Source: Anoplolepis gracilipes (lineage: Eukaryota; Arthropoda; Insecta; Hymenoptera; Formicidae). From it: a stretch of DNA of 64,000 nucleotides. A program made the translations under genes and the position numbers. The notes beneath the pieces are model-generated. The model did not search any database and had not been told where the DNA came from. It saw only the letters and a list, made by a program, of their open reading frames with translations. The stretch lies in NCBI RefSeq assembly GCF_047496725.1, contig NC_132971.1:4018501-4082500 (forward strand), given 5' to 3'. Shown here in pieces: positions 27,201 through 38,322 of the stretch (the first letter of the stretch is position 1; every line of letters starts with the position of its first letter).

Positions 27201-30132
27201 GGACGAAACGTTGAACAATACGGGAGGTTGGACTAGCGAGGGATGCCGTTTAACAAACTTAGTGAATAACTTAATAGTCTTTCATTGTAACAGGTTGGGT
27301 TATTATGGACTTTTGCAGGAAGTGTCACATCTTGATATGAACGGAAATAGGTACAAAGTTTTTTTTAGATATTTCTTCTTCGTTTCTATCGTCATTTTGG
27401 TGCTTACTATATATTTACTATTTTTGCAGTATGCATGGAGCGAAATTCAGGTACTCACATCCGGCAATATACATAGGAAGTTTCGTGGCGATAACTTGCT
27501 TGTTGATCATGTCTGTGACATACATTATTTCTTATACATCTATTACAATGCCTAAGAAAGCAAAACATTCTGTTATCAATACCTGGTTTGCTATGGCATT
27601 ACTGTCATTTCTATACAGTATCGGTATTCAACAAACAGAACATGTCGAGATTTGTCAAGGTGTCGGCCTTACTTTACACTATTTGTCTCTGTGTTGTTTG
27701 TTTTGGATGGCAGTATCTGCCAGGTAAGCACATGTTATACATTTAATAAAGAGTGAGAAAAAAATTAATTTAAAAAATAAAAAAATCACAAAGTTATATC
27801 TTATTTCAGCAATATGTACAAAAAGCTGGCGAAATCAGGTCTCGATGTGATACCTGATGATGATGTGGATCCAGATCAACCTTTACCCAAGCCGTTGTTA
27901 GGACTTTATCTAGTTGGATGGGGCGTGGCTTTAATAATCTGCGGAATATCCGGGGCAATCAATTTGCGTGAATACGCCGGCTATTCTCGTTGCTTCCTCA
28001 CGTCTGGACCGGCGCTTGCTGCGCTTTTTATTCCCTCCGGAATTTTAATCGCATATCTGCTGATTTTTCTCTTGCTCATCAGACGTGCGATTCAGAATGT
28101 CGATATGAACGCACAGTTATCCGAAGGCACTCAGGCAACGGAGAACATGGATTTAGAGTTGTTAGAACCAAATCCAAATCCTTCCGGGGATAGGAACAGC
28201 GTACGCAGCGCGCAGACAGTTTCTTCCGACATCGAGGATCCGGAACACTCACAATTTACGCAGTGGAAAGGTCAAATCGTAATGCTGGTATTATACCTGA
28301 TATCCTGGGCTAGTGCAGCCGCAGTAACAATCAAGCCATTGAATTCCATACCATTCGAGGAGACCATATTTGCCGTGATATACGCCATCAGCACGAGCTC
28401 GCTCGGTATGTTCGTACTGTTCTTCTACGGAATCGCTCGTAACGACGTTCGTAGCCAATGGTTGAAGATGCGCTGCTGGCTCGAAAAGCGAAAGAATCGT
28501 TGCTGTCGCACCAGAAGTGTGTGCGATGCTAATGCTGCGATTCCGACACAACCTTTAGTACAAAACTTTGTCCCGCCATTATCGAACACACAAGCTACTC
28601 AAGTAATATCCGACACGAATTCCGTCGCCTCATCGAGAAACACGAACCAGTCGCAACAAATCTACAACTGTTCGAAGCTCGCAGAGTTTGTGACCGCCAG
28701 TCGAGACAGCGTACCCACTGTGCCTGTCAGCGCGAAAGCAGCAAATCTGATAGTATTGCATCGTCAACAGTACCGCTCCAACAATTCCGTTACTACGTAT
28801 ACCGAGCCAACATCGGCCTGTGTCGAAATGTTCTACAATCCTCATCAGAGCGGCGTCGCCAGGAAGTTTTTCAAAAAACAACGTAGACACACTGCAAAGA
28901 AGAACAATCTCGGTCCAAGAAAGCAGGGCGACGGTGGGGCAACCAGCGACGGCGGTAGTTGCATTTCTGTACCTCGACCTGCAGCAAAGGTCAACAATAG
29001 CCTGGAACGCAGCATCTTAAGCAGCAGTGCCAAAGTGAACAACACCAATATACACGTCGAACTGAATCCCATAAACGACATAAAAAATGTGAATATACTA
29101 TCGGATAGTGGTGGTAGCATGTCCGAGGAAAGAAATATCCCCATACGCTTTGTTATCGGTCAGGAGAACCTGTTGCGTAGCGTCAAGAAGATCAACAATG
29201 GTAATGCGCGGCAGGACAATTCCGTTATGATGGACACGTTGCAATCAAAGAGAACGGCGGACTCGGATGCGGATGTTTCCAAAACGGACGAGGAGTGGCA
29301 TTTACGAAATGTTTCTCAGCAATGCAGCTTGGAGTACAGCTCCGAAATGGACACCGTCACACAGATGACCAGTGAACGGAGCGATCACAATCTGCCCGAG
29401 ATCTGCGAAAGTGCGGAGGAGTGTTTCTCGAAAAGATGTTCCAGCGATGTGAATGAAATTGAAGACGTCGAAGAGGACTGCCAATTCCATCGGGGAGACA
29501 CAGCGGGACGGTTGTATCTTTCCAACAGTATGTACTGCCTACCGTTGCACGAGAAACCGTTGACAAACAGCTACTGTAATTCATTAAATGACATCATGTC
29601 GCTGAAGCAACACTGCGAATACTCGAAGACGTCGCTTACAGATGTACAGAATACAACCAGTTCGAATCTGTGCGGACAAGATGTTTCCGAATCCCGACGA
29701 TCGTTCGATCGCTCAGAACGTTCGCTCTTCGAGATAAACAGTTTGACTAGTGATAATCCGTACACGTTAACGCCACATGCGGAAACTCCTTATGCCTGTT
29801 CCCTGGCGAATATTCATTGTAGCTCCGACAAAAGTTTAGAAGAAAACAACTTCCGCGAAGAGTCGCAACCGTTAGATGTAGTAGATAATAACGTATTCAA
29901 CGTACCAGAGTCGAAGGATCTTTTGCAGGAGAAAAATTTCGGTTCTTTTGCTGATATTCCGTCAATTAGTAAATCCAACTTGCATGGTATTAATAATTTC
30001 AGTTTAATCGGTGAAACGAGCACGTGTTCAGAGCCTACAAAGTCATGTGATATACAGCAATTCGAAGCTAATGAGATCTATTTGCATGAACAGGTAAGTC
30101 ATTTGCCTGTTAAAAAAGAAACCAGCGTTTAA
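24297..30132 (+). CDS. Adgra3: Adhesion G protein-coupled receptor, ADGRA (GPR124/125) type
   Basis: Twelve coding exons: 24297-24484, 24559-24702, 24776-24847, 24939-25010, 25176-25247, 25333-25416, 25499-25828, 25904-26040, 26167-27012, 27104-27350, 27430-27723 and 27810-30132. Total 4809 nt, 1602 aa. Domain order: signal peptide (MKATLLFIILVQTW), Cys-rich LRR cap, leucine-rich repeats to about residue 182, LRR C-cap (NPWNCNCDLYWF), one Ig domain (about 240-365; LKC and WNC cysteines), hormone-receptor-like module (about 367-420), GAIN with a degenerate GPS (C710-N-R-L-G), and seven membrane helices at about 742-764, 777-797, 806-828, 859-879, 894-919, 983-1003 and 1013-1037. A low-complexity cytoplasmic tail of about 560 aa ends in ETSV, a class I PDZ-binding motif like that of vertebrate GPR124/125. 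Vertebrate relatives act in Wnt and planar polarity signalling. The fly relative is CG15744. The ligand here is unknown. Ortholog-level naming (A3) is less certain than subfamily A. Confidence 0.93.
26024..26149 (+). repeat. Tandem duplication of an exon-intron boundary in Adgra
   Basis: A segment of about 59 bp (26024-26082) recurs at 26091-26149, offset by 67 bp, with about two mismatches. The first copy contains the last 17 bases of coding exon 8 and its donor (CTAGCAG|GTAACG, cut after 26040). The second lies in the intron and carries the same donor (cut after 26107). Use of the second donor would add 67 nt, shift the frame and bring in a TAA at once, so the first donor is taken as the coding one. 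Confidence 0.85.
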
Positions 30133-30650
30133 TATATATAATAATTTAGCTGGCCTATTACAATAACGTGTTTATTTTTTTATATAACTTCATAGCCTAT
30201 GACGACTCTGGCATTTTATATAATTTATATTATATTTATATGACATTTATATTTATATGAAATTTATTTCTACTAAAATTGTGTTCACAATACATATTAA
30301 AACTCGCGTATTTTTATTATTTATATCGCATTTAAAAATATGATCATTTAAAAAATTGTATAAAATAAAAATTAAATATTAATATAACGTGAAATATATA
30401 TATGTATAGTATGTCTATAGCTAATCTTGATGGTTCATTTTAACTCAATGTACAATATTACATACTAACTAACAAAGCTGTGTTTAAAGCGACTTCAATC
30501 CATTAAAAAAGATTAATAGATTTTGATAGAAAAAGGATAAAACATTAAATGTTTAAACACTCAATTTTTATAAGATTGCCACATATTCAGAAAAAAAATA
30601 TTCTTGATTTTATCACGTATAAAACGTGAATATAAAATTATTTTGGCTGT

Positions 30651-30699
30651 GAGAGAGAGGGAGAGGGAGGGGGAGAGAGAGAGAGAGAGAGAGAGAGAC
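30651..30699. repeat. GA-rich microsatellite
   Basis: A GA run interrupted by GGG steps, in the likely 3' UTR of the receptor gene. Confidence 0.9.
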
Positions 30700-31005
30700 A
30701 CTTTCTTTCAATTTTATCAATAAATTCATCTTTCAATAATTGTCATACTTGAGCAATATTTTATAGTATTACAATTATTTTCTCTAATTTTGTATGTCTG
30801 TATTTTTATGATCTCTAAAGTTAATATGATACTGTTTTATCTTAAGATGATATTACTTTGTATTATTGCCTAATATAAACTGAAAAAAACATATAAAAAA
30901 ATTTTTGTAAATCGAAGACTGAATATTAAGAAAACTAAATTGATGAGAAAGAGAGAGATGAATATCATTTCCATTGACTTCCACAAATGTATATCCTAAC
31001 TATAT

Positions 31006-31027
31006 AAAAAAAAAAAAAAAAAAAAAA
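31006..31027. repeat. Poly-A run
   Basis: 22 A residues between convergent genes. It could be a retroposon tail, but no body was recognised upstream. Confidence 0.85.
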
Positions 31028-31596
31028 CCTTTGTCGGCTATGATGCCTAGTACTATATTGTAAATAGTATTTGATTAAGTTTCTAGGATAAAGTAGTCTA
31101 TATAAAGTGTAGTTGATATGTAAGTTATAGAGCTCGAGAGATTTTATATGATATTTCTTCTTTTATTATATTTTGACTCTTTTTTTATATATATTAATTT
31201 CTTAACAAATTATAAATTTGAATATTTATATATGTATGATTGTACAAGACCAGTTACTCTAATTATATATGTATATTGTACAAAATGTCTGTGTTTATTC
31301 TATATACAATTACTTACAACATATTTCTACAATAACATTTTATGGAAGCACCAACACATGTATCCAACACACACAATTAGTGTTGAATATATATTATTCA
31401 ATAGTATACTTATATATATCGAATGTGAGATCTATAATGTAAATTCGTATATCTATAAATTCCCAACTTTTACAAATGATACATACAATTCCATTTTTTA
31501 GATCTCGATCGCATGTACTAAAATAATAATCTATATTTATAATATCATTTTACACTTTCCCAATTAAAAATTATTTTGAAATTATATATGTTGAAT

Positions 31597-32787
31597 CTAT
31601 ATCCGCGCATCATTCGACTTGATTCCGTCCAACCAATCTTTCGGATTTCTCAGTATCTCCAAAAGTTGTGACTCCTTCGAATCGGCTTCGGGCTTGTACA
31701 TGTATTCCCACTTGGCATTCAAGGGCAAGGACATGAGTATGCTTTCGTATCGCGCACCAGGAGTATATAGGCCAAACTTGGTGCCTCGATCGTAAATTAA
31801 ATTGAATTCGACGTATCTACCTCGTCGTAATAATTGCCATTGTCTTTCATGATACCCGTAGCCATCATTTTTGTGTTTCTTCACTAAAGGAATATACGAC
31901 GGAATGACTGCCTCGGCGCACGAAGTTATAAACTGAAATGCTTCATTCTGATCTGGACTATCGAGGTCGTCGAAAAATATACCGCCTACGCCACGTCGTT
32001 CTCCACGATGTACAATGTAAAAGTAATCGTCACACCATTTCTTGAACTTGGCGTAATAGGCAGGATCGTGCTTGTCGCATGCAGTTTTCAATGTTCGATG
32101 AAAATGTTTGACATCCTCCTCGTCTAAGTAGTACGGAGTAAGATCCGTACCACCTCCGAACCACCATTGAGAAGTACCGTCCGGATTTTCTACCTCGAAG
32201 TAACGATAATTGAAATGAATCGTAGGAATCATGGGATTGCGTGGGTGAATAACAGCACTCACGCCTGCGGCAAAGAACAGCACCGTGTCTTCCATCTTTT
32301 TGCCACGTGCTCTCATCTGTTGGATCGCATTTGGTGGCAACACACCAGTCACTACAGAAACATTAACGCCAGCCTTCTCAAATACTTGCCCATCTTGCAG
32401 CACGCAAGTGACACCGCCACCACCCTCTTTTCTGGACCAACGGTCTACTTTAAAGGACCCATCGCTCTCCAGTGATTCGAGAACTCTGCAAAAATCTGCC
32501 TGCGTTTTCATCACTAGCAGCTCCATTTTCGTTCTCATCGTGTTCTGACTATTCTGCAATTTTTCAACAGACGTGATAGGTTCTGCCATAAAGGTTTTAA
32601 CATAATTACACAGATCATTTTGCGCTGCCAGAACTGTAGTGACATTAGATATACTGTATGCAGCGAGTCCTGTTAAGATTCCTGTCCCAATATGCTTGAG
32701 GTGCTTTGATTTGCTCCATTTAGTATAGCAATTAATACTGACAGAATGTAGATTCCTCCAATTCCTTAAAATGACATTTGTAGCCAT
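31597..32787 (-). CDS. Cpox: Coproporphyrinogen-III oxidase (oxygen-dependent, HemF family)
   Basis: Single coding exon of 396 aa. The enzyme decarboxylates two propionates of coproporphyrinogen III to give protoporphyrinogen IX, the sixth step after ALA in haem synthesis, in the mitochondrial intermembrane space. Family blocks are plain: KEGGGGVTCVLQDG, FNYRYFEV, WWFGGGTDLTPYYL, HRGERRGVGGIFFDD and GRYVEFNLIYDRGTKFGL. The N-terminus is basic (RNWRNLHSVSINCYTKWSKSK) and followed by a hydrophobic stretch, as expected for a mitochondrial presequence. The start is the first ATG (32785-32787). The frame is open further upstream but only to a TTG, and a good splice acceptor (TTTTGTTACAG, exon from 32808) sits 21 bases before the ATG, so a 5' UTR intron is likely. 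The 3' end faces the adhesion GPCR. Confidence 0.96.
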   Translation of the reverse strand: MATNVILRNWRNLHSVSINCYTKWSKSKHLKHIGTGILTGLAAYSISNVTTVLAAQNDLCNYVKTFMAEPITSVEKLQNSQNTMRTKMELLVMKTQADFCRVLESLESDGSFKVDRWSRKEGGGGVTCVLQDGQVFEKAGVNVSVVTGVLPPNAIQQMRARGKKMEDTVLFFAAGVSAVIHPRNPMIPTIHFNYRYFEVENPDGTSQWWFGGGTDLTPYYLDEEDVKHFHRTLKTACDKHDPAYYAKFKKWCDDYFYIVHRGERRGVGGIFFDDLDSPDQNEAFQFITSCAEAVIPSYIPLVKKHKNDGYGYHERQWQLLRRGRYVEFNLIYDRGTKFGLYTPGARYESILMSLPLNAKWEYMYKPEADSKESQLLEILRNPKDWLDGIKSNDARI

Positions 32788-33449
32788 TCTAATTATTTGT
32801 ATATCAATCTGTAACAAAATTTGAAACCTTATTTTTTTTTTGTAAAATTTTTATGCAAGATATTCTTACAATTATATAATTAAAAACAGTTTTCTGATTA
32901 GATATCAGATTATCAGATTAGACTTACTTACATTAATGATCGACATTCATGATTACAAAATCGTAAAAGGCATAGAAAACAATAATGCATACCTTTTATG
33001 TTTTTTTTTTAATTCTTATTTTGCTTGTATATTTAACACTTATCTAAGATTGTTAAAAATAGAATTATTTTTACTAAATCTAATACATTAAAAATTTGCG
33101 CATATATCTCAAGAAGATTCTGCTAATACTGAAATTTTAAAATGTCTAGTCAGTGGTCAGTTAGACGAGGTTAAAAACTCAGTTGGTAAAGTAGTGCATA
33201 TACATGATTGAGAGATATCACTTATCTTTTGTGGCGCGCAACTTGTAAATACCTATATTTTAAACAAGATAAAATTGCAATAAAATCTTGAATTAGATTT
33301 TGAAAATATTTTAATTTTATTTGAATTCAAGAAATATTTTTATTTTTATGAAATACTTTTTTTAAATAATTTTTTCGAATATATTTTGCTTTTTCGTATA
33401 ACTGTAAAGTAGTAAATATTTATACAATTTTTTGCTATTCATTTATCAT
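32788..33449. other. Intergenic region between Cpox start and mRpS18A stop
   Basis: About 660 bp between two same-strand genes. It should contain the Cpox 5' leader (acceptor at about 32809 on the minus strand), its promoter and the mRpS18A 3' UTR. It is AT-rich, with poly-T runs near 32828 and 33000. No other coding potential or RNA gene was seen. Confidence 0.5.
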
Positions 33450-34195
33450 TTATTTATATTTGTATCTAATGGTTTCCTCATCGAAATACGTGTTGAATTT
33501 TTTCCAGTCTCGTCTACGTTTAGGATCCATTCGACTCCATTTTGGAGCCAAGTTTGGCATTAAGCCTGAAAGAACAAAGCAAGATATAATTATCATTTGC
33601 TAAATAGAGTGATGTAGGATATATTTAAAGTAACACTTGCAAACCTGCTTTCTGGGCCATAGTGACCAAAACAGACATTCTTTTCTGTTGCACATTGCAT
33701 AGACCTGTTATTCTACGTGGTAGCATACAGCCATCTGATCTCACAAATTGACTTAATATAAGAACATCCTGCAAAAGATAAAGAACAGCTTTAAATTAAC
33801 TCTGAGAAAATATAATATAAACTATTTCACTTAGAGAGAACTTACTGTGTGCTTAACGTCAAGTTTTGTTGTACAAAGCAGGCATGCATTGGAATTTAAA
33901 TTCAATAATAGATGCTCCTTCTTCTGAGGTACCCTTCGAGCTTCAATGGTTAAAACATTACCTTCCTTCTTTTCGATTACTGCGTTAAAACGTTAAGTAT
34001 AAATAAACTTTTAGCAAGATAATATGTAGAAATATAGGTTAGAATTATTACAAATTGCATTCTCTATTTGACAAATAATGTAATAAACTCACTTTCTCTC
34101 AAACGTGTAGTCGCAGACAGTGATATGTTTCTATTAGGTTCGGGTATCATTAAACTTTTTCCCAATTGTTTTATATATCGAAATAAAATCGCCAT
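33450..34195 (-). CDS. mRpS18A: Mitochondrial ribosomal protein S18a (bS18m family)
   Basis: Four coding exons on the minus strand: 34093-34195, 33846-33979, 33645-33768 and 33450-33565. They total 477 nt, or 158 aa. The product starts MAILFRYIKQLGKS (basic, targeting-like). The bS18 core follows: a CLLC pair, then SQFVRSDGCMLPRRITGLC, then QQKRMSVLVTMAQKAGLMP. The four cysteines fit a zinc site. It ends in a basic tail, RMDPKRRRDWKKFNTYF. S18a is one of three animal mitochondrial S18 paralogs, and in current structures it sits in the large mitoribosomal subunit (mL66). The stop codon overlaps an AATAAA in TATAAATAAATG. The gene is divergent from shugoshin, with 671 bp between start codons. 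Assignment to S18a rather than S18b or S18c rests on the C-terminal pattern and small size. Confidence 0.9.
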
Positions 34196-34866
34196 TTTTA
34201 CACGACTCTTATCAACGTGCAGTGACTCTCCATGCTTGTTTATAAAGTAGGTCTACTAAATTCACGAGGAGTCTGTAATCTATGTTTTTCATGCTTATAT
34301 GGTTTTCTATTCAGCATGATCGCCAACTATGACATAAGAAATGTCTCTAAATATCTCGTGCCAGCAAGTACAGTTTTTCATTTTCGAGAGATCCTACTTC
34401 AGGTTTCAGGTTCCCCTGGTTCAGCTCGTTCGGGTTCTTTCTGGTTCTCTCGGAATGGCGGAACGATAACGAACGTTCGTGACCAGTTAGTGTATGATGA
34501 TATATATTAATCAAATATAAATTTAAACAACGTTTTACTACGAATAAGGATATTGTAAACGTTTGACTGGATGCAAATGAGAGAGGACAAAATATCTAAC
34601 AAATTCTGTATACGCAAGAAATTGAGATATGTATAAGTCAGAGGTATGTATTTGTACCATCATTAATATTGCATAAAAAGTACTCTAATAAATAATAAAA
34701 AAATTTATTTCATTAATATGATAATTTTCATACATAGGACAAAAGTAAAATATCAAAATGTGTATGGTAAAATTTTCCAGATAAATTTGTATACCTAGTT
34801 TCTTTGTATATTATATTGTCTCTATATATATACATATTTGCATAAAAGAATTAAACATTCACTACA
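34196..34866. promoter_or_regulatory. Shared region between mRpS18A and shugoshin start codons
   Basis: This 671 bp stretch between divergent start codons holds both 5' leaders. A stretch at 34380-34490 is less AT-rich and contains imperfect tandem GGTTC-type repeats (TTCAGGTTCCCCTGGTTCAG and on). A donor-like CAGAG|GTATGT near 34640 could end an untranslated shugoshin exon. A shared promoter is inferred from spacing only. Confidence 0.45.
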
Positions 34867-37800
34867 ATGCCGAAAATATCAAAAATTCGAAAGGCTAAAA
34901 GGGTCAGTGTGCTTACTAAAAGAGCACAGTGCTTGGGAAAACATTACAAGGAACGATCGTATAGACCATGTAAGAGAGCTATAATTTTCCAATGATTGTT
35001 TATCTTATATTTCTTTCTACATTATTGTTATTTTATTAACAAAATAGTTTTTTTTCCAGTGTATGAAAAATTAAAGAACAATAATAACTCCTTAGCCAAA
35101 GCTCTTTCAAAGGAGAAACAGAACAATCGATCATTATTTTCACAAAATGTTCAGCTAATTGCAGAGATTCAACAATTGAACGTAGTATGTAACACACGAA
35201 ATGTAAGCATCACTCATTAAGAATTGAAAAATGGAAATAATTGCATGAAATGCAAACTTTATTGAAACAGCAGTAAAGCTGAGATAGATTTCAATCAGAA
35301 TGAAAAAAGATAAAGAAATCTTATAAAATGTAAAAAAAAAAAGAAAAGAGGAGAAAAAATAGCTCGTAAAAGATACTAAGATTTTGCAACATAATATACA
35401 CAATTTATTAGAAGTTATTTGTACTGTATTGTATACTTTTATAAAATATTGTTTCTGGAATATTCCAGGAAAAGAATTGTCCAATACACTATCAACAAAA
35501 TCACCAGCTAAATATTATAGAAGAAAGCTATTGCAAATCTATATATAAAAATTCAATATTATGCAGATATTTAAATTTTTTTAAATGTTATTTTTATACA
35601 GTTTAAGCAATTGTGTTCTAGCTTAATCCTTTTCTAGCTTTATTTTTCTATTCTGATTTTTTTAATGTAATTTCAAAATTTAGAGTTTTTATTTATTAAT
35701 TTTTTAGGCTGTGATTGCCAATGTAGAAAATAACTCAAAGGAAATATTGAAAATGTTGATCACTATGACTGGTTATATAACAAGTACTATCTCCATGTGT
35801 CAAGAGCTCACTGCTTCCAGTACCACTGTAAGATTATCATCTGTGCCAGATGGAAGTAAGAAATACTTCATTACATTATTGTTAAATTTCAAAGCTTTTG
35901 CAATATAATATACACAATTTATTAGAAACAGTTATTTGTACTGTATTGTATATTTTTATAAAATATTGTTTCTGGAATATTGCAGGAAAAGAATCGTCCA
36001 ATAGACTATCAACAAAATCACCAGCTAAAGGTGTAGTAAAACCCATGGTGGGTGGACACACTATTACTAAACCTACAATTAATTTAAGTCGAGTTAATAT
36101 GGAAAATATATCAAGATTAAGTGAAATACAAGAAGTACCTTCTGATAGAAGTCAAGAGTCAATAAATGAAAGTAGATCATCAATTACTGTTTCTTTACCA
36201 TCTACACCAATTAGATATGTATGTATATATTTATTTTATATCATTATTCTTATATACATATAAATTTTTTATATACAGCAACACAATTATTTTAGGAAAA
36301 TAATCGAACATGTAGAATGCCAGAAAGACTAACAATCTCTTCACCCAGAGTTAATGGTATGACAAAATGCTAATCACAGATTATTAATCCACATTTAATT
36401 AATCATGATAAATTTCTTACTTAATATAATTACTAACATTTAGACACACTTACATCAGTGGATGAACAAAGAAGAAGGAGGAGAAATTATCATTCGAAGA
36501 GAATGTCAGGATCTTATTCACGAAATAGATGGTCTGATGAAACTGCAACAACCAGTGCAAGGCACATTAATGTAACCAGTCCTACAATACAACTTAAAGA
36601 TATATCCAATTTACTGCGTGATTCTCAGACTGTTAACATTAGAAGAGTAAGTTTGCCCATGAACATAAAAAAAGTTAATTCTAATAAAGTACTTTCTTTT
36701 TTTATTTTCTAAGAATATTGTATACACTTAAATTGTCAATGTAGCATTACTATTTTTTATAGATAATTGATAACAGAACTAATGACATTGAAAATCAAGA
36801 GAATAATGACAACGCATCTAATACTCCGTCAGAAAGAAACGTTATAATATCAGAGACCCATACGTCTATTAATTCGAACGAAGAAGATAAAACACACTCG
36901 CAAACATCAAAAAAAGAGCCCAAAGTAAAAATAAACAGCAAGGTTTCTGATAAAGATCTCAACAAAGTTCAAAATGTAATAGAAAATCCAAGATTATCAC
37001 AAAATAATACTAGGAATTGGGGAGAAGAAGATCCATTGGAGGGTCCAAGCTGGTTATTTAATAATACCATACCATCACGAGATAATGAACCAGAAGAGCT
37101 TAATCTACGTGTTTCTGATGTCAACAATAATACATCTCAATTACTAGTGTATGACGATGAATCGAGCAGTTCAGAAAGCACCACAGAAGAGTCATCAGCG
37201 CTACAAAACTTAAATGACTCTATGAGTGATAATCAAACTTTAGATAGAGACTCAACATCTATTGCCGACCGTACTGGCTATCAATCTCATAATGAAAATG
37301 ATAACAGTGTCTGTGAGCTTTCAGTAGAAAATGTATTCAATCGTAAAGAAAATTTAAATAACATAGAAAACAATAATGCTGAAAATAATACAACAAATTT
37401 TGCACGTTTTGTAACACTGAGACGAGAGCATCCCGAAGTGACAGAAGATTTTACATTAATGTTGTCGCGTCAAACAGTGCGAAACATGCAATTCGATATC
37501 AATGAGCTAAGGTTGCCTAATTTAGAAGAATCCACAATGAGTTCTACCAGTAATGGAATCGATACCGAAGTTGTTGCGAGTTCAAGTGTTGCGAATATTT
37601 CGATATCGTCTATATCAAATCAGACTCTGAATGAATTGGAACACGATCAGACTGCCATAATAAAACTGCCATTAAGTTCAATTAAAGATAATGAAAGAGA
37701 TTCGATGCCACAACAGAAAAAGGATTTAAATAAAAAGAGTAAATCGAATAAAATATCGAAAATGTTGAATTTTGAAAACGAAATAGATATTCAAAATGCT

Positions 37801-38291
37801 TTGATTAAGAACAAGATGAAGAAGAAAAATAAATCGCGAAACAATCGAGATCCAAGCACAGCTAAAGTTGTTTTGGAGAAGCTTAATGAATATCATGTTA
37901 AGTCGAGGACGCCATCAGCCGACGATATAGAATCCCGAAATGGTCATGATCACGAGTATGTATAAATTGAATATAATTTTTTTTCGCAAATCGTATGAAT
38001 TATTCAAGCTTTAATATTCTGAATTTGCAGAAGAGACACCACGTTTAATTCAGATGAAAATCTAGAGCAGGATGAAATTCGAGACTCGGATAGCAATATG
38101 AATAATAGCAATTATGCTTCCGGTCGTCCTAGACGAAGAAAGGCGCCAGTAAACTTAAAAGAGCCTAATTTGCACAAGTAAGTAAAAATTTCGCTTTAAT
38201 CGAATAAAATATGTCTTGATTGAATATTAGAATACTATAAAGACTGTGATATTATATTTCTTTATCTTTTAGAAAACTGAGACGAAACTAG
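34867..38291 (+). CDS. Sgo1: Shugoshin, centromeric cohesion protector
   Basis: Nine coding exons: 34867-34969, 35060-35202, 35708-35855, 35986-36218, 36296-36356, 36444-36646, 36763-37955, 38031-38177 and 38273-38291. They give 2250 nt, 749 aa. The N-terminal region (about residues 36-115, from LYEKLKNNNNSLAKALSKEK) is a predicted coiled coil of the kind that binds PP2A-B56. The middle is long, polar and low-complexity. The last 24 residues, from GRPRRRKAPVNLKEPNLHKK to the end LRRN, match the basic shugoshin C-terminal motif that binds phosphorylated H2A. Family role: recruiting PP2A to keep centromeric cohesin from being removed in mitosis and meiosis I (fly MEI-S332, vertebrate SGO1/2). 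The ending was chosen because only the GA|GTATGT donor at 37955 keeps the conserved C-terminus in frame. Invertebrates usually have one copy, so SGO1 versus SGO2 is not meaningful. Confidence 0.9.
35382..35512 (+). repeat. Intronic copy of the shugoshin intron 3-exon 4 junction
   Basis: This 131 bp stretch in intron 2 is about 94% identical to 35896-36029, which spans the end of intron 3 and the first 44 bases of coding exon 4. Both copies keep a usable acceptor (TTCCAG|GAAAAG here at 35468, TTGCAG|GAAAAG in the true exon). The copy then runs into unrelated sequence without the rest of exon 4. It is a partial local duplication, probably non-functional, but it could act as a cryptic acceptor. 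Confidence 0.9.
35896..36029 (+). repeat. Parent copy of the shugoshin junction duplication
   Basis: End of intron 3 plus the start of coding exon 4. It is the partner of the partial copy about 514 bp upstream. This copy is taken as the parent because its exon continues into conserved coding sequence. Confidence 0.85.
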
Positions 38292-38322
38292 ACAGAATTA
38301 GTGAGAAGACTGATATGTGAGT

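Larger units (their letters stand above)
30133..31596. other. Convergent intergenic region, Adgra and Cpox 3' ends
   Basis: This AT-rich stretch lies between two convergent stop codons and should contain both 3' UTRs. An AATAAA lies at 30719-30724 downstream of the receptor. It holds a GA microsatellite (30651-30699) and a poly-A run (31006-31027). An open frame at 31148-31501 is made of low-complexity AT sequence and looks like chance. Confidence 0.6.

Noticed and set aside
31148..31501. Open frame of 117 codons between Adgra and Cpox
   Set aside because: AT-rich, Tyr/Ile/Phe-biased translation of likely 3' UTR sequence with no conserved features.
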